From Ursus arctos (lineage: Eukaryota > Chordata > Mammalia > Carnivora > Ursidae), in contig NW_026622952.1 in the NCBI RefSeq assembly GCF_023065955.2, positions 35,289,813-35,353,812 on the forward strand: a stretch of 64,000 nucleotides of DNA. Reading direction: 5' to 3'. Position 1 is the first letter of the stretch, and every line of letters begins with the position of its first letter. Below are positions 35,385 through 47,599 of this stretch, one piece after another. Below the pieces are notes generated by a model, which saw only the letters and a list, made by a program, of their open reading frames with translations, made no database searches and was not told the origin of the DNA. The translations under genes were made by a program, and so were the position numbers.

Positions 35385-36280
35385 CCGATCTCCTCATTCG
35401 TTCAACATTTATTGGGCGCTAACTGTGTGGCCCACTTGAGCCCAGGTAAGGGGGAGACGTTCGTGAACAAACATGGAGGCTACCTGGAGCGGGGAGCAGG
35501 CAGCTGGGGGCAGGAAGCATAATAAGCAGGTGGCGGGTTAGAGGCGGGAAGAGGAAGGTCTGGGGTGCTCAGGGAGGGGATGGTGACAGGTGCCTGGTTG
35601 CTATCTGGTGGTCACAATCAGTCTTGTAATGAAGGTTAGAGCTGAGCTAGGACCGGAAGGGGGTCAGGGGGCCTGCCTGCTCCGTGTAGGGGAAGGCTGT
35701 TCCCAGCAGAGGGAATTGCCACGGCAAGAGCTCCCCAGCATGGAGAGACAGCAAGGAGGCCCTTGTGACTGGGCAGGGGGCAGCGTGCGCTGCGATGAGC
35801 TCCAAGAGGGAGCAGGAAGCCAGAACACGGTGGGCTGTGGGGCTTCGTTTGGGGCCTTGGCTTCCACCCTGAGTGAAATGGAAGAGCATTACGGGCTTTG
35901 ACACGGCCTGACTTACATTTGCCTGGACGGCTCTGGCTGCTGTTTTGAGAGTAGACCATGGAGGTCAAGGGTAGGGGCGGAGAGACCGCCAAGAGACCAA
36001 AGCCGTACTCAGGCAGGAGACAGCGGTGACTCGCACCAACACAGCGGAGGTGGTGACAGATGTGCGGATGTCAATGTATTTTGACGTTGGAGCTGGCAGG
36101 ATTTCCTTATGTATCAGATTTGGGTTCAGAGAAAAATTCAGGATCCAGAATTGGACTCCCTGGTTTTTGACTGCCATCAGGACGAGGGGACGTTGCATGC
36201 CGAGCAGGTATGAGTGGCTTGTACCGCTGAGGCTCAGATGTCACGCAGACATCCAAGTGTCAGACAGGCAGGCAGATTTC
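35385..36280 (-). mobile_element. Long L2 (LINE-2) copy, about 0.9 kb
   Basis: Antisense L2 from its 3' tail ('attcgttcaacatttattgggcgctaactgtgtgg') through 'ctgttcccagcagagggaattgccacggcaagagc', 'gagagacagcaaggaggccc', 'ccttggcttccaccctgagtgaaatgg', 'cctgacttacatttgcctggacggctctggctgctg', to 'cagacatccaagtgtcagacaggcaggcag'. The 103- and 118-residue frames here are repeat by-products. Confidence 0.8.
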
Positions 36281-36515
36281 ACGAGGGAGAGTTTAGAAGA
36301 GCGGAGTGGGCTAGAAATTCAAATTGCTGCTGTGAATACTTCCCTAAAGTAATTGATCTAATTTACAGTTGGGCGTGATTTTTAAAGAATCCTTGGGAAC
36401 ACCCAAGAATTCTTGAAAGTAAGAACTTTTAGCCTCCAAATGATTTCAAGTAAATAAAAACATTTATAAATTCTAAATTTAATAATCACATGGACATCAC
36501 ACATTTTATAAATCT

Positions 36516-36889
36516 TAGGGACTGAATCGTGTTTCCCCAAGGTTCGTATGTTGACGCTCCTGGGACCTCAGCACGGGACTGTCTTTGGAGGCTGGGCCTT
36601 TAAAGAGGTCATTGAGGTAAAATGAGATTATATGGATGGGCTGTAATCCCATGTGGTTGGTGTCCTTATGAAAAGAAGAGGCCAGGACACACACACACAC
36701 AGAGAAAATGGTTGTGGAGGCCCAGGGAAAAGACGACCATCTGCAAGCCCAGGAGAGAGGCCTCAGGAGAAGCCAGCCCTGCGGACAACTTCATTTCGGA
36801 CGCCCAGCCTCCAGAGCTGCGAGACAAATGCCCCTCGGCGCTAAGCCCCCCGGTCTGCGCTACTCCGCATTGTATTAGCAACTAACACA
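36516..36889 (+). mobile_element. MaLR-type (MLT1-like) solo LTR
   Basis: 'gggactgaatcgtgtttcccc', 'ttcgtatgttgacgctcc', 'ctttaaagaggtcattgagg', 'ggtgtccttatgaaaagaagaggccaggacac', 'catctgcaagcccaggagagaggcctcaggag', 'cccagcctccagagctgcgag', ending 'gcaactaacaca'. It follows the ERVL-MaLR LTR order as I remember it. A (CA)n run lies inside. No internal retroviral sequence adjoins it. Confidence 0.8.
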
Positions 36890-37699
36890 ATAGAGATATA
36901 ATTGAACCTGAATTCCTTTCAGTTATAATGTTTTCTTTTTGTATTTTTAAGGCAGTGAATTTTTCCTATAGTTTGGCAGGTTTTGTAAGCCCAGAAATAT
37001 CAGTAGCCTGGGCACTGAGCCCAAGGCTGAGATGGCCCTGGTGCTGGGCTGCATGGGAAGGCTTCCACGAAAGACAGGGTGGCTGAGACTTTCCTCACAG
37101 GAGGATGGGATATCCTGGTTCTCGATGCGTATCTATGGTGACGAGACCTTTGTGTTTTATTTTCAAATTCTGCCTTTTCTTCCTGTCTGGGTGTTGCCTT
37201 TCAGAGGGAGTGCTGGAGGGACACAATTATTTTTTGGCTCAGTCTTTCAGAATAAGACTTTATTAGCATATTTATTTTACCAAAGTCTAGGGAAGTCATT
37301 GTAATTTAATATAATTTATTACCCCCAGTCTGTTGTGTGCACTGTGTCAGTTTGTTAGTGGGCAAGATAGTGTTAAAACAGTTGTTAGGAGATTGAACTT
37401 AGTGCAGTTAAGAGCCTGACAGTCGTGTTGCGTCAAGTTTCTGCCTGTTAATTACAGGGAAACGGATCAAGACACGTGGTCATGTGCAAAGTACATCATT
37501 TGATCAGTGTTGTAGAGCACTGAACAAGAGTACGGTCAGCCGGGATCTGCGCCCAAAATTGGCCTTGCAAAGATCTAACGGTCCAGAAAACTGACCCCAG
37601 ACTGCTGCTGACATCAGATATTCCCGTAAGGAAGGATAAAATGTTTCCATTTAGCATCAGTGATAAGGCTGAGAATAGGACTAGCTCGGGGAAGTAGCA
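36890..37699. other. Unique non-coding stretch
   Basis: No gene or repeat recognised. Confidence 0.45.
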
Positions 37700-37800
37700 C
37701 TCACCAGTGGGAGTCCCAGCTCCCTGTGGGCAGGACCAAAGTACCTCCAGAACATTGGCTGGAGCCTGGAACACAGTAAGCCTTCCCTACAGGTTTGCAG
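37700..37800 (+). repeat. L2 3' end fragment
   Basis: 'agctccctgtgggcaggacc ... ttggctggagcctggaacacagtaagcc ... gcagaataaata' resembles the L2 tail. Confidence 0.5.
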
Positions 37801-40195
37801 AATAAATAGTTTGGATTCTTTTCTTATGAGCAGGTTTTGTGAGGAGGTAGGGGAAAGAGCCTGAAATATAAGATCACCACTCTCCTAATAAAATAAAATC
37901 CAAAACCAAGAATCAGAATCCTAATCCAGAATCAAGTCTTGGCTGCAGAAGGAGACTCTCTGTGCCGAGAGGGATAGCTGGGCTCCCTTCACAGAGGATT
38001 CAACTTCTGCTGGGATTCTTTTATTTCATGGAGCTCTGCCCCTGTGCCTGGCCACACAGGTGTGTCGTACATACTTCGAAGCCCTTGTGCCAGTCTGGAC
38101 ACCATTGCCTTCCCTGTGTTCCCTTTAATACAGCTTCAGGAGGCTGGGGCCCTTCAAACACCGTCCAAAGGTGAATCAGTTGGACAAGAAAGCAAAGCGC
38201 ATAGGAGCATTAGAGCAGCCCTGCTTTCAAAGGCTGAGCTATCGACTTTCCAGCTCCAAAGACCTGGCTCCAACTGGGTCACCCTGTCTGGGTTCTTTAA
38301 TTCCAGCTCTTGGCCTGTCTTCAGAGAGCATCCTCATCCAGCAAGATCCCTGGCCCAGAGAACCGGGGTCCCTTTCTCTGTCCTATCCGAGGCTCTCCCT
38401 CCAAATTCCAGATTCAGAGGTAAACGATGGGCTCATTCCCCTGCTGACTGACCTCCTAAAATGACTCTTTCTCCAGATGAGCCTTCCACCTGCACCTGCA
38501 GAGTGGGGCCCCGGCGCCAGCACCAGACCTGCACATCCATACCTGAGTGTATCACCACTGTCCTGGGTGTCACATGCAGACCCCAACACATGTGGAGGTA
38601 GAGAGGAAGGGAACCTCCTGAAAACAGCTGGGGCCACCCAAGAAACGCACTTGGCCTGCTTTACAGTTCCGCCCCAGGCACGCTCTGCATTTATGACATT
38701 TGAGCCGGTAATCTGAGGATTGAAACTGAGAGATTGTCTCTTTAAAGTGGTCACAGGAATGTCAGAAACAAGTAGCAGCTCCATTTTAATGGTTTATCGT
38801 GGGGAAGTAGCAGCCTGGCTGCCAGGACTCCAACCTTCGAGGGTCCCTCTGTCCCAAGTCAGGTTACCCCTTCTGTGAAGAAGAAGGAGGGAGAGGAGGT
38901 GGGAGGGAGGAGGAGACCTCTCTGGAGGGCAGGTGGGTCCAGGTTTTTGTTTCCTTGTTGGGGTTTTGCGTGTAAAACTCTTAAAAACAAGGCTGGCCTC
39001 TCACACCTGTCATGCCTCCCTCAGCTTGTTTGTTTTCCTAGGCGTTTATGGAGCTGTCATTGGTTAACAGATGCCAAGTGGTTTCATGTTCTAAGCGCCC
39101 CCCCCACCAACCAGGCTTCAGCACCACACCCACCTTTGTAATGAGCCTGAACTTGCCATTATCCAAACACGAGCTACCGAACTGAAAACTCAACTTTATG
39201 ATTTAATGCACAGGTTGGTTTTTTTTTTTCCTCCCCGAAGAAAATTTATCTGATCTTGGCCAGGTTTTAGTTTGTCATTATGTTGCATGCAATGTTCTTA
39301 AATTAATCTTCCCTCTACTCCAGTAGCTTTGGTTTCCATCAGTCATACCTTGTCCAAAAATCCTTTATTTGCCCATATTCTGATTACTGATATTTCCTAG
39401 GGACAATCTCTTGAAACAGCTCACAGCATTTTCACATAGCCAGGTCAGGTATTAAGGACCAAGTGTCTCCTATAATTTATAAGGAATAAAAAGTGCTTCT
39501 CTGAGTTTTTCTTTTTCTTTTTTTCCTCTTAGAAAGGATGACTTGGGATATACCCAAGGCTTCTCGAATTTGAGTATGTCTTAGGACAGATCTTGGTTTC
39601 CTTGTGGTCTGGCACTTTCATCTTCTACTCTTTCCTGTCTCAATTTTATTCCATGTGGGGAAAAATGTCAACATGAGTGTCAAGCAAGAATTCCACTTTG
39701 ACACAAAACATTGGAGGTGAATTCTTTATTCTTTACCAAAACGTAGGAAAGAAAGGAGATCCAAAATTTAGATTTTTCTGCTTCTCCTTCATAGAAATAG
39801 CAGCTCTTGCCTAGGAATGGCTCGGTACTGTAGATTCTTCTGAACCACAGTTGTCTTTTAACCTTTGTGAGTTTTAGTCTAAATAAAGTAAGTGTCTTTG
39901 ACTTTCAGTTCAGCTTCCAAACGGGGAAACCATGTACATAGTGCCTCTGTGGGGCTTTTTCTGTTTTACACTTTTTCTCTTTCTCCCAAATTATGACTTT
40001 GCTCAGTAAGTCTTAACAATAATTTCTAAATTAGCCCTGTCTGAACTTGCGTTTGGTAATCTTAGGTATTTAATTGTAAGTGTCATAGATTCCTAGCATT
40101 TCTCAGGGCAGGTGTCGGATTAAAAAAGACAGTTGACGTCCTCATTGTGCGGTCATTACAGTATTTTCCATGCCAGGAGCAAGGTAATTAACATT
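37801..40195. other. Unique non-coding stretch
   Basis: GC-moderate to about 39,140, then AT-rich. Overlapping 60-135 residue frames on both strands between 37,960 and 38,790 lack domains. No SINE or L1 is recognised over 2.4 kb. Confidence 0.45.
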
Positions 40196-40420
40196 GCTGT
40201 CTTGCGCGGGGCTAGTGCAGCGACTTTCTCAGCGGCCCCCTCCCGGATACGCACCGCGCGGCACGATCTGCTTCCCGTTTGTCCAGGGCAGTCCCGCGGG
40301 GGTTCTCCGTGAGAAGGCCAGGCGGTGGGAGGCAGCGGAGCAGCTCCATCAAGAAGCAGGGTAGCCGGAGCTCCTATGCGGTGCTGTCCGCTGAAATGTT
40401 TATCTTACACGGCTCTTGGA
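40196..40420. promoter_or_regulatory. Small CpG-rich block
   Basis: About 17 CpG in the first 130 bases ('ttgcgcgg', 'gatacgcaccgcgcggcacg', 'gtcccgcgggggttctccg') after AT-rich DNA. No clear initiator, TATA or strong splice donor. Candidate minor promoter, enhancer or decayed island. Confidence 0.3.
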
Positions 40421-40424
40421 AGGG

Positions 40425-41435
40425 GAACAGAAACCGTGATTTTAAATTGACTTAGGAGAGATTATGTCGTGGAGAAAATCTGATGCGCTAAGTGTTCACA
40501 GGAGAACGGTTCAGAGTTCCGAGTCAGATTTTGTGGTGTTCATCATCCTCCAAATTGTTTCCCAAAGCTCAAGGCCGCTTCTGAAGTCGGTAGGCGCTCC
40601 GGACGGAGTACGGAGAGAAACCGCCACGGGGAAATAGAGGTTTCTTGGTACCGATTCTGAAGTTCTTTCGCGGTTAACATTTTTCGGTGCTTCCCAGATA
40701 GTCAATGCTTATGCCCCTGTCTCTTCTCCAGTTGGAATCTCACCTGAGCGTTTAAATAGACCGCCGGCAGATCGGCTGGTGGGCAAAGAATCCAGAGCCG
40801 AGGAGAGTGGACTGTTTAGGAGAGGTGGCATCCGGGTGAGGGAGTGTCGCCTGGCCCCCAGGCCCGCAGACGGCAGCCCGTGCACCCCTCCTGACTACCT
40901 CTCTGCCAGTCATCCCCGCCTTGCGGCTTGGGTTGTGCCTCGTCACCTTGCCAATACCTGGTGACTCGGCCTTACCCCTTTTTCTGAGTTCTGGTCTGTG
41001 CGTTCACTCCTTGGCCAAGTCACGCTCCTAAAAATACTCCTTGAGCTCCTGCCCGGGTTTGGGTCACAGTCTTCCTCCAGTCCAGACGCCAGACAGTTGA
41101 TTACGTGTTTCCTTAGTAAATCACGCCCCAGTTCCTGCCTTCTGAGATGGCCCTTATGGATTTTAATCGGATTAGAGATGCTCTCTAACTCACTTTATTC
41201 AATAAAAGTTTACATTGAGTATACACTTAAACTGAAAAAAATCAAATACCTTTTGGAAATAGTCAAAGGAAATCAGGGACCAGTGAAGACTGGGAGAATG
41301 GAAAACTTCCAGAATTCCTAAGTGGTATTGCTCGCTTCCTAGAATCATATAGTTACTATTATTTTATGTTTCAGAAATTTTCAGTCCATCACCTTTTTTT
41401 ATTGTTAAAAAAAATCAGCGAATGGTTTATTTAAT
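40425..41435. other. Unique non-coding stretch
   Basis: CpG density stays mildly raised up to about 40,930, then falls. Short frames on both strands at 40,750-41,320 have no recognisable motif. Confidence 0.4.
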
Positions 41436-41618
41436 TTATTTTTTAGAAAAGGTTTTATTTATTTGAGAGAAAGAACACGAAAGAGAGAGCAAGGGAGCAA
41501 GCATGAACAGGGTAGGGGGAGCAGAAGGAGAGGGAGAAGCAGGCTCCATCCCAGGACCCCGGGATCATGACCTGAGCCAAAGACAGACGCTTAACTGACT
41601 GAGCCACCCAGGCGCCCC
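41436..41618 (-). mobile_element. Can-SINE
   Basis: Antisense 'gaagcaggctccatcccaggaccccgggatcatgacctgagcc ... ctgagccacccaggcgcccc'. Target duplication 'gaatggtttattt' at 41,420-41,432 and 41,621-41,633. Confidence 0.94.
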
Positions 41619-41642
41619 ATGAATGGTTTATTTTAGATGCAA

Positions 41643-42053
41643 TTTTTTAAAAAGATTTATTTATTATATTTATTTTTAGAGAGAGAGAGTGAACACGAGC
41701 AGGGGGAGGGACCAAGGGAGAAGGACAGAATATCAAGCAGAACCCTGCTGAGTGCAGAGCCCGATGCGGGGCTTGATCCCATGATCCTGAGATCATGACC
41801 TGAGCCGACATCAAGAATTGGATGTTGGGGCCCCTGGGCGGCTCAGCCCATCAAGTGTCTGCCTTTGGCTCAGGTCACGAGCCAGGGTCCTGGGATTGAG
41901 CCCCAAATCGGGCGCTCTGCTCAGTGGGAGCCTGCTTCTCCCTCTCCCTGCTGCTCCCCCTGCTTGTACTCTCTCTCACTTCAAATAAATAAATAAAATC
42001 TTAAAAAAAAAAAAAAGAATCGGTGCCCAACCAACTGAGCCACCCAGGTGCCC
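41643..42053 (-). mobile_element. Older Can-SINE split by a second SINE
   Basis: Antisense left part 41,643-41,826 ('cagaaccctgctgagtgcagagcccgatgcggggcttgatcc ... gacctgagcc') resumes at 42,020 with 'ggtgcccaaccaactgagccacccaggtgccc' and ends at 42,053. The two parts join exactly into one element. Confidence 0.93.
41827..42014 (+). mobile_element. Can-SINE inserted inside another Can-SINE
   Basis: Sense copy: 'ggggcccctgggcggctcag ... gcctttggctcaggtcacgag ... gcctgcttctccctctccctgctgctccccctgcttg ... aataaaatctt' plus an A-run. Host duplication 'aagaattggatg' (left) and 'aagaatcggtg' (right). Confidence 0.94.
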
Positions 42054-42566
42054 TTCGACAGAATTCGAAGTAGATTAGTTCGTTACTCTTCTTCTGATCA
42101 ACTGCTTAATCAATTGCTTACTATGAGATCAGAGAAGACAGTGGCCAACTTCAGAATACCCCAAATTAATGTTCTCAAATAGAAGAATAAATAAAGATCT
42201 GAATATTTTTTCCAACTGTATTGAGGTATAATTGACAAAATTGTAAGAGAAAGTGTACAGTGTGATGATTTAACGTACGTGTGCGTTGTGAGAGGATTCC
42301 CCCCACTGAGTGAATGAATGCATCCATCACCGCACATATGTACATGCGGGCACACCCCCCTTTTCTTGGTGAGAACATTTTAATTCTACACTCTTAGGAA
42401 ATTTCAATTATATAGTGTAGTGTTGTCAACTATAATCACCACGCCATACACTAGATCTTCAAACGTTATTCATGTAACAACTGAAGGTTTGTACCCTTTT
42501 ACCACCTTCTCCCTATTTGCCCCACACCCAGCCCCTGGAAACCGCTTTTCCCCTAAGAATTAGCCT

Positions 42567-42682
42567 GCCCCTCTCTCTTTCTCTTTTTTCTTTCTTTCTT
42601 TTTTCTTTCTTTCCTTTTTCCTTCCTTCCTTCCATCCTTCCTTCCTTCCTTCCTTCCTCTCTCTTTATCTCTTTCTTCTTTC
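42567..42682. repeat. (TTTC)n / (TTCC)n pyrimidine simple repeat
   Basis: About 115 bases of C/T tetranucleotide units within the antisense L1 3' UTR. The (TTCC) part near 42,622-42,658 is the most regular. Confidence 0.9.
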
Positions 42683-42741
42683 AGATTCAACATTTTAGTG
42701 ATACCATGTGGTAATATTCTTTCTCTGGCTGATTTCACTTA

Positions 42742-42936
42742 TTTTTTTTTAAAGGATTTTATTTATTCGACAGAGATAGAGACAGCCAGCGAGAGAGGGA
42801 ACACAAGCAGGGGGAGTGGGAGAGGAAGAAGCAGGCTCATAGTGGAAGAGCCTGATGTGGGGCTCGATCCCATAACGCCAGGATCACGCCCTGAGCCGAA
42901 GGCAGACGCTTAACCGCTGTGCCACCCAGGCGCCCC
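42742..42936 (-). mobile_element. Young Can-SINE nested in L1
   Basis: Antisense, young subtype with 'cgatcccataacgccaggat' and 'gtgccacccaggcgcccc'. The L1 sequence 'ctggctgatttcactta' is duplicated on both sides (42,725-42,741 and from 42,936). Confidence 0.96.
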
Positions 42937-45370
42937 TGGCTGATTTCACTTATAATAGCCTCCAGATTCATCCATGGTTTTGCAAAGGACAGGATTTTCT
43001 TTATTCATCTGTCCACATACACTTGGGTTGTTTCCATTCCTTGGATATTGTGACTAATGCTGCTATGAACATAGGAGGACAGATGTCTCTTCTAGATAAT
43101 GTGGTCCTTTCCTTTGGACAATCCAGAAGTGGGATTGTTGGATCATATGGCAGTTCTGTTTTTAATTTCTTGAGGAACTTCCATAATGACTATACCAATT
43201 TACATTCTCACCAAATGTACAAGGATATCCTCACCAGCATTTATACTTTTTTGTCTTTTCGATAATAGATGTCCTAACTGGTGTGAGGTGATAACCTTAT
43301 CCTGGTTTCGATTGGCATTTCCCTGAGGTGGTGATGTTAAGCACCTTCACATGTATTTTTTTGCCATTTGTATGTCTTCAGGAAAATGTCCATTTAGGTT
43401 CTTTTCCCGTTTTTTAATTGGGTTGCTTATTTATTTATTTTCTTTTTGCATTAAGTTATATGGGTTCCTTGTATATTTTGGAGATTAACACCTTATGAGA
43501 TAGATGATTTGCAATTATTTCCTCCCATTCCATAGGCTGCCTTTTCATTTTGTCAATGGTTTTTTTTGTTGTGAAGCTTTTTAGTTTGATGTAGTCCCAA
43601 TTGTTTATTTTTGCTTTTGTTGACTTTGCTTTTCATGTCAAGAAAAAAAAAAATCATTGCCAAGACCAACATCAAGGAGCTTACTCTCTGTTTTTTGGGG
43701 GGTTTTTTTGTAGGAGTTTTACAGTTTCTGGTCTTGTGTTAAAGTCTTTAACCCATTTTGAGTTGATTTTTGTGTATGGTGTAAGATAAGCATCCGGCTT
43801 CATTCTTTTGCATGTAGCTGTCCACTTACTGAACAGACCATCTTTTCCCCACTGTATATTCATGGCTGTCCTGTTGAAAATTGATTGACCATATATGCAT
43901 GGATTTATTTCTGAGCTTTCTATACTGCTCCGTTAATTTATGTGTCTGTTTTTATGCCAACACCGCATGTTTTGATTACCACGGCTTTGTAATATTGTTT
44001 GAGATTAGAAAATGTGCTGCCTGTAGCTTATTCTTTCAGAAGATTGCTTTGCTAATTTGGGGTCTTCAGTGGTTCCATACAGATTTCAGGATTTTTAAAA
44101 AACTTCTGTGAAAAATGCTGTTAGAATTTTTATAGGGATTGCATTGGACCCATAGATTGCTTTTGGCAGTATGAACATCTCAACAATATTAAATTTTTTA
44201 ATCCATGAACACAGAATATATTTCCATTTATTTGTGTCCCCTTTAATTTCTTTCATCAGTGTTTTTAGTTTTCAGTGTACACGTCTTTTACCTCCTTGGT
44301 TACATTTATTCCTAAGTATTATATTCTTATTGATGTTATTGTAAATGGGATTGTTTTCTTAATTTCTCTAATAGTTCATTGTTGGTATATAGAAATGGAA
44401 CTGGTTTTTGTGTATTAATTTTGTGTCCTGCAACTTTGCTGAAATCATTTGTCAGTTCTAACAGTTTTTTGAAGGAGTCTTTAGATTTTTCTATATGTAA
44501 TATCATGTCATCTGCAAATAGAGACAATCTTACTTCTTCCTTTCTGATTTGGATTATTTCTTTTCTTAGCTAATTACTCTGGCTAACTTACTAGTGCTGT
44601 GGGGAATACAAGCGGTGAGAGCAGGCACCCTGGTCTTGTTTTTGATCTTACAGGAAAGTTTTCAATATTTCATCGTGGAGTATGGTTTTAACTATGGGCT
44701 TGCATATATGGCCTTTATTATGCTGAGGTACCTCGTTTTTTTCATGAAAGGATGTTGAATTTTGTGACATACTTTTTCTGCATCCATTGAGATGGTCCTA
44801 TGGTTTTTATCTTTTGTTTTGTTAGTGTGCTTTTATCACATTAACTGATTTGTAGATGTTGAAACATCTCAGTGGCATCTCTGAAATAAATCCCACTTGA
44901 TCATAGTCTATGATCCTTTTAATGTATCATTGAGTTCAGTTTGAAATATTTTGTTGAAAAATTTTGCATCTGTGTTCATCAGGGATGTGGCCAGCAATTT
45001 TCTGTTCTTGTAATGTTCTTGTCTAGTTTTTATATCAAGGTAATGCCTCATAAAATGAATTTGGAAGTATTCCTTCCTCTTCTGTATTTTGGAAGAGTTT
45101 GAGAAGGATTGGTATTATAACTGCTTTGTAGAATTCACCAGTGAAACCATCTGACCCTGGACTTTTGTTTGTTGGGAGGTTTTTGATGACTGATTTAATC
45201 TCCTTACTAGTAATTGGCCTGTTATGAATTTCTATTTCTTTATGATTCAGTCTTGGTAAGTTGTATGTTTCTAGGAATTTATCCATTTCTTCTAGGTTCC
45301 CCAATTTGTTGTCCTATAACTAACTGTTCATAGTAGTTTCTTACAATCCTTTGTATTCCTGTGTTATGGA

Positions 45371-46029
45371 TCTGAATATTTCCAACTTTCACTGAAGATC
45401 AGTAGCTTCAGAAACATTTTAGCCATGCTTCTGCACCACCACCACTGTGAAACAGAGAGACTGATTCTCAGATAAAGAGTGTGCTTTAGTTACATGTAAG
45501 ATGCCTTTGGTGCTTGCCATGTCTGTGGTCCCTTCTGGGAAGCTTAGAGAAGCAGAGCAAAGGCAGTGAGCAGAGCCCTAGGTAGTGGAAGCCTTGGATA
45601 AGTAAGAAGCCTTGGATAAGCCTTGGCCACGTTCCGTGGCCTTGGAACGGCTGAATCCCCCGTATGACAGAGCCCTAGTGTCTGGAGCAATGGGCACGTG
45701 CCACCAGAGGGCTGATGATGGCATCTCTAGAACTGTCTTGCTCCTTGACTTCTCTGTCAGGGTTGGCTGAAGTCTTGGCCGTGCTGCTGCTCTTGGTGCC
45801 GTGGTCTCTCCAGGTTCACTGTGCATCCCCACTGCCCATGCCCAAGACTGATGGAATCTCTTTGCAGCAGGAAAGAGCTTACCTACCAGCAAGCCTCAGG
45901 AGCCTCAGGGAATCAGAGCCGCATAGGGGTAGCTTTGCTGCGCTGAGTCCTGTCCTGTCACTGAAACTTTTGGGCTTCACTTTCTCATCTACAAGGAAAT
46001 TCTTGAGGAGGGCTCCTCAATAGTGAAGG
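45371..46029. other. Unique non-coding stretch
   Basis: GC-moderate with frames of about 100 residues on both strands (45,578-46,023) that overlap and lack motifs. A short duplicated 'gccttggataag' occurs at 45,590-45,620. Confidence 0.4.
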
Positions 46030-46255
46030 GCCCACTATGTGTGAGGCATGGGGCTAAGTACTTAACATGCTTATCTTTTTTCAGTAATTGCAGGAGACCC
46101 ATACAGTGGGGGGCGTTGTTGGTGTTTCACAGGTTAGGAAACAGGCATGGAGAACTCTGTGACTTGCCCAAAGTCACTCCTGACTGAGTGACAGAACCAG
46201 GTTTCGCTTTCCGATCTGATTACTTCAGAAGTCAGTATTTTTCACCACTATGCTG
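46030..46255 (-). repeat. MIR, nearly complete
   Basis: 'cccactatgtgtgaggcatggggctaagtacttaacatgc', 'cacaggttaggaaacaggcatggag', 'gtgacttgcccaaagtcactcctgactgagtgacagaaccagg', 'tcagaagtcagtatttttcaccactatgctg' covers almost the whole MIR in antisense. Confidence 0.88.
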
Positions 46256-46959
46256 ATCTGTTCTGTTTTTTTCTTTTTTAAAATCACTCATGTTTATCAT
46301 GGGTGTTGGTATTGGAAACTGCAAAATGACCCATGGATTGAGAATGTCAAACATGAAGCAAAACACTGTGTTTTTAATAGGGCGTCGTCCTTTGTATGTG
46401 TGGACAGGGCTCTTAACCGCCAGTATGGCACGTACTGTGAGCTTCTTTTTTTTTTTTATAGCAGTAAGAGAATTTTGTTTGTTCATTTATATTCTGAACA
46501 GGTTACACTTGTCTTGCGCCTCATAACTCACATGTTGCACTTGGCATTTAAAGAGTAGCTTCATGAAATAAAGATCAGAGGTGGGTGGCCTAAGGAGAGA
46601 GTTTGGAAAGACTAGAAAAGGAAAATTTCTCAGACCATGCAGTGAATGTGATGTTTTCTATTCTCAATAGTAAGTCTAATTCGCTTTATGGGTCAGAGAG
46701 TGATTTGATAAAGACTGACAGAATCATTGACTTTCCCATAGCAATGCTGTGTGTGTTTATGACTGTGTGTGTATGTTGTGACGTATTCACCCATGCAAAC
46801 CCATCATATCCAATTCCCTTGGGTGCTGGGTTCCCAGGAGTTGTGTGCCAGGATGGGAGTCACAGGACTAAAATGTGTGTGATTTTCAGGGAAGAATGAT
46901 TGGTTTTACAGTTGATGGAGATGGAAACTTGCTTTTAACTTGACTTTTTTTTCTTTCCT
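46256..46959. other. Unique non-coding stretch
   Basis: No gene or named repeat recognised. T11 run at 46,447. Confidence 0.45.
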
Positions 46960-47110
46960 TTTTAAAGTAAAAACAGGAGTTTCTAATCTCATTATAAAGG
47001 TAACATATCTTCATATCAGATAAATTGGAAAATACAGAAAGCCCCAGATTTATACAGAAATAAAAATATTGACTTTAGTTTTCAGTCCCTTTATTTCTCA
47101 TCCTAAGTTT
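46960..47110 (-). mobile_element. Ancient L1 3' fragment
   Basis: 'cagataaattggaaaatacagaaagccccagatttatacagaaataaaa' and 'ttttcagtccctttat' follow the old-L1 antisense tail. Confidence 0.45.
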
Positions 47111-47142
47111 GCATATGGAATTTCCAGAAAGAGAATGCCCAG

Positions 47143-47312
47143 GGGCATCTGAGTGGCTCAGTCTGTTAAGCGACTGCCTTCAGCTCAGGTCCTGATCCCA
47201 GAGTCCTGGGATCCCCTCTCCTTCTGCCCCTCCCCTCTGCTTGTGCTCACTCTCTCTTTCATGCTATCTCTCTCTCTCAAATAAATAAATAAAATCTTTT
47301 TTAAAAAGAGAG
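47143..47312 (+). mobile_element. Can-SINE, internally shortened
   Basis: 'ggggcatctgagtggctcagtctgttaagcgactgccttcagctcagg ... aataaataaataaaatc' tail. The middle (between 'gggatcc' and the CT-rich part) lacks about 40 bases. Target duplication 'agagaatgcccag' at 47,130-47,142 and 47,319-47,331 is exact. Confidence 0.95.
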
Positions 47313-47599
47313 AGAGGTAGAGAATGCCCAGATCTAAATCTTGCCTGCTCAGCCCTCACCTCCCCGGAGGGAGCCAACTTCTCGTGCTCCATGAGGCCCT
47401 GCTTGCCAAGGGGCAGCCACGCTCTGGGCGGACCTTCTCCTCTCTCCCTTGGCAGGCTCTCGTGGTTTCACATATCACCTCTTGACTCCGCACTCTGGAT
47501 TTCCAATCCTGACGTTCCATGTAATTAATCTTCTACAGAAAATGTAATGTTCAGCTCTACTTTTCACTCTCCTTGTACGACACACAGCTCTTATTACAA

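Larger units (their letters stand above)
42195..45370 (-). mobile_element. Old L1: 3' UTR and ORF2 reverse-transcriptase part, antisense
   Basis: The 3' UTR lies leftmost ('ttgaggtataattgacaaaattg', 'cctggaaaccgc'), followed by ORF2 in antisense. Translated minus-strand pieces show reverse-transcriptase features: 'SLFADDMIL' at about 44,500-44,530, the L1 form of the (Y/F)ADD catalytic box, and '[18 protein letters not shown]' at about 45,100-45,180. Frames are broken throughout. A pyrimidine simple repeat and a young SINE lie in the 3' UTR. Confidence 0.92.

Noticed and set aside
35590..35992. 103-118 residue frames on both strands
   Set aside because: They lie within an antisense L2 copy.
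44336..45304. Reverse-transcriptase-like peptides (FADD motif), possible novel reverse transcriptase
   Set aside because: Sequence order and flanks show ordinary decayed L1 ORF2 with broken frames.
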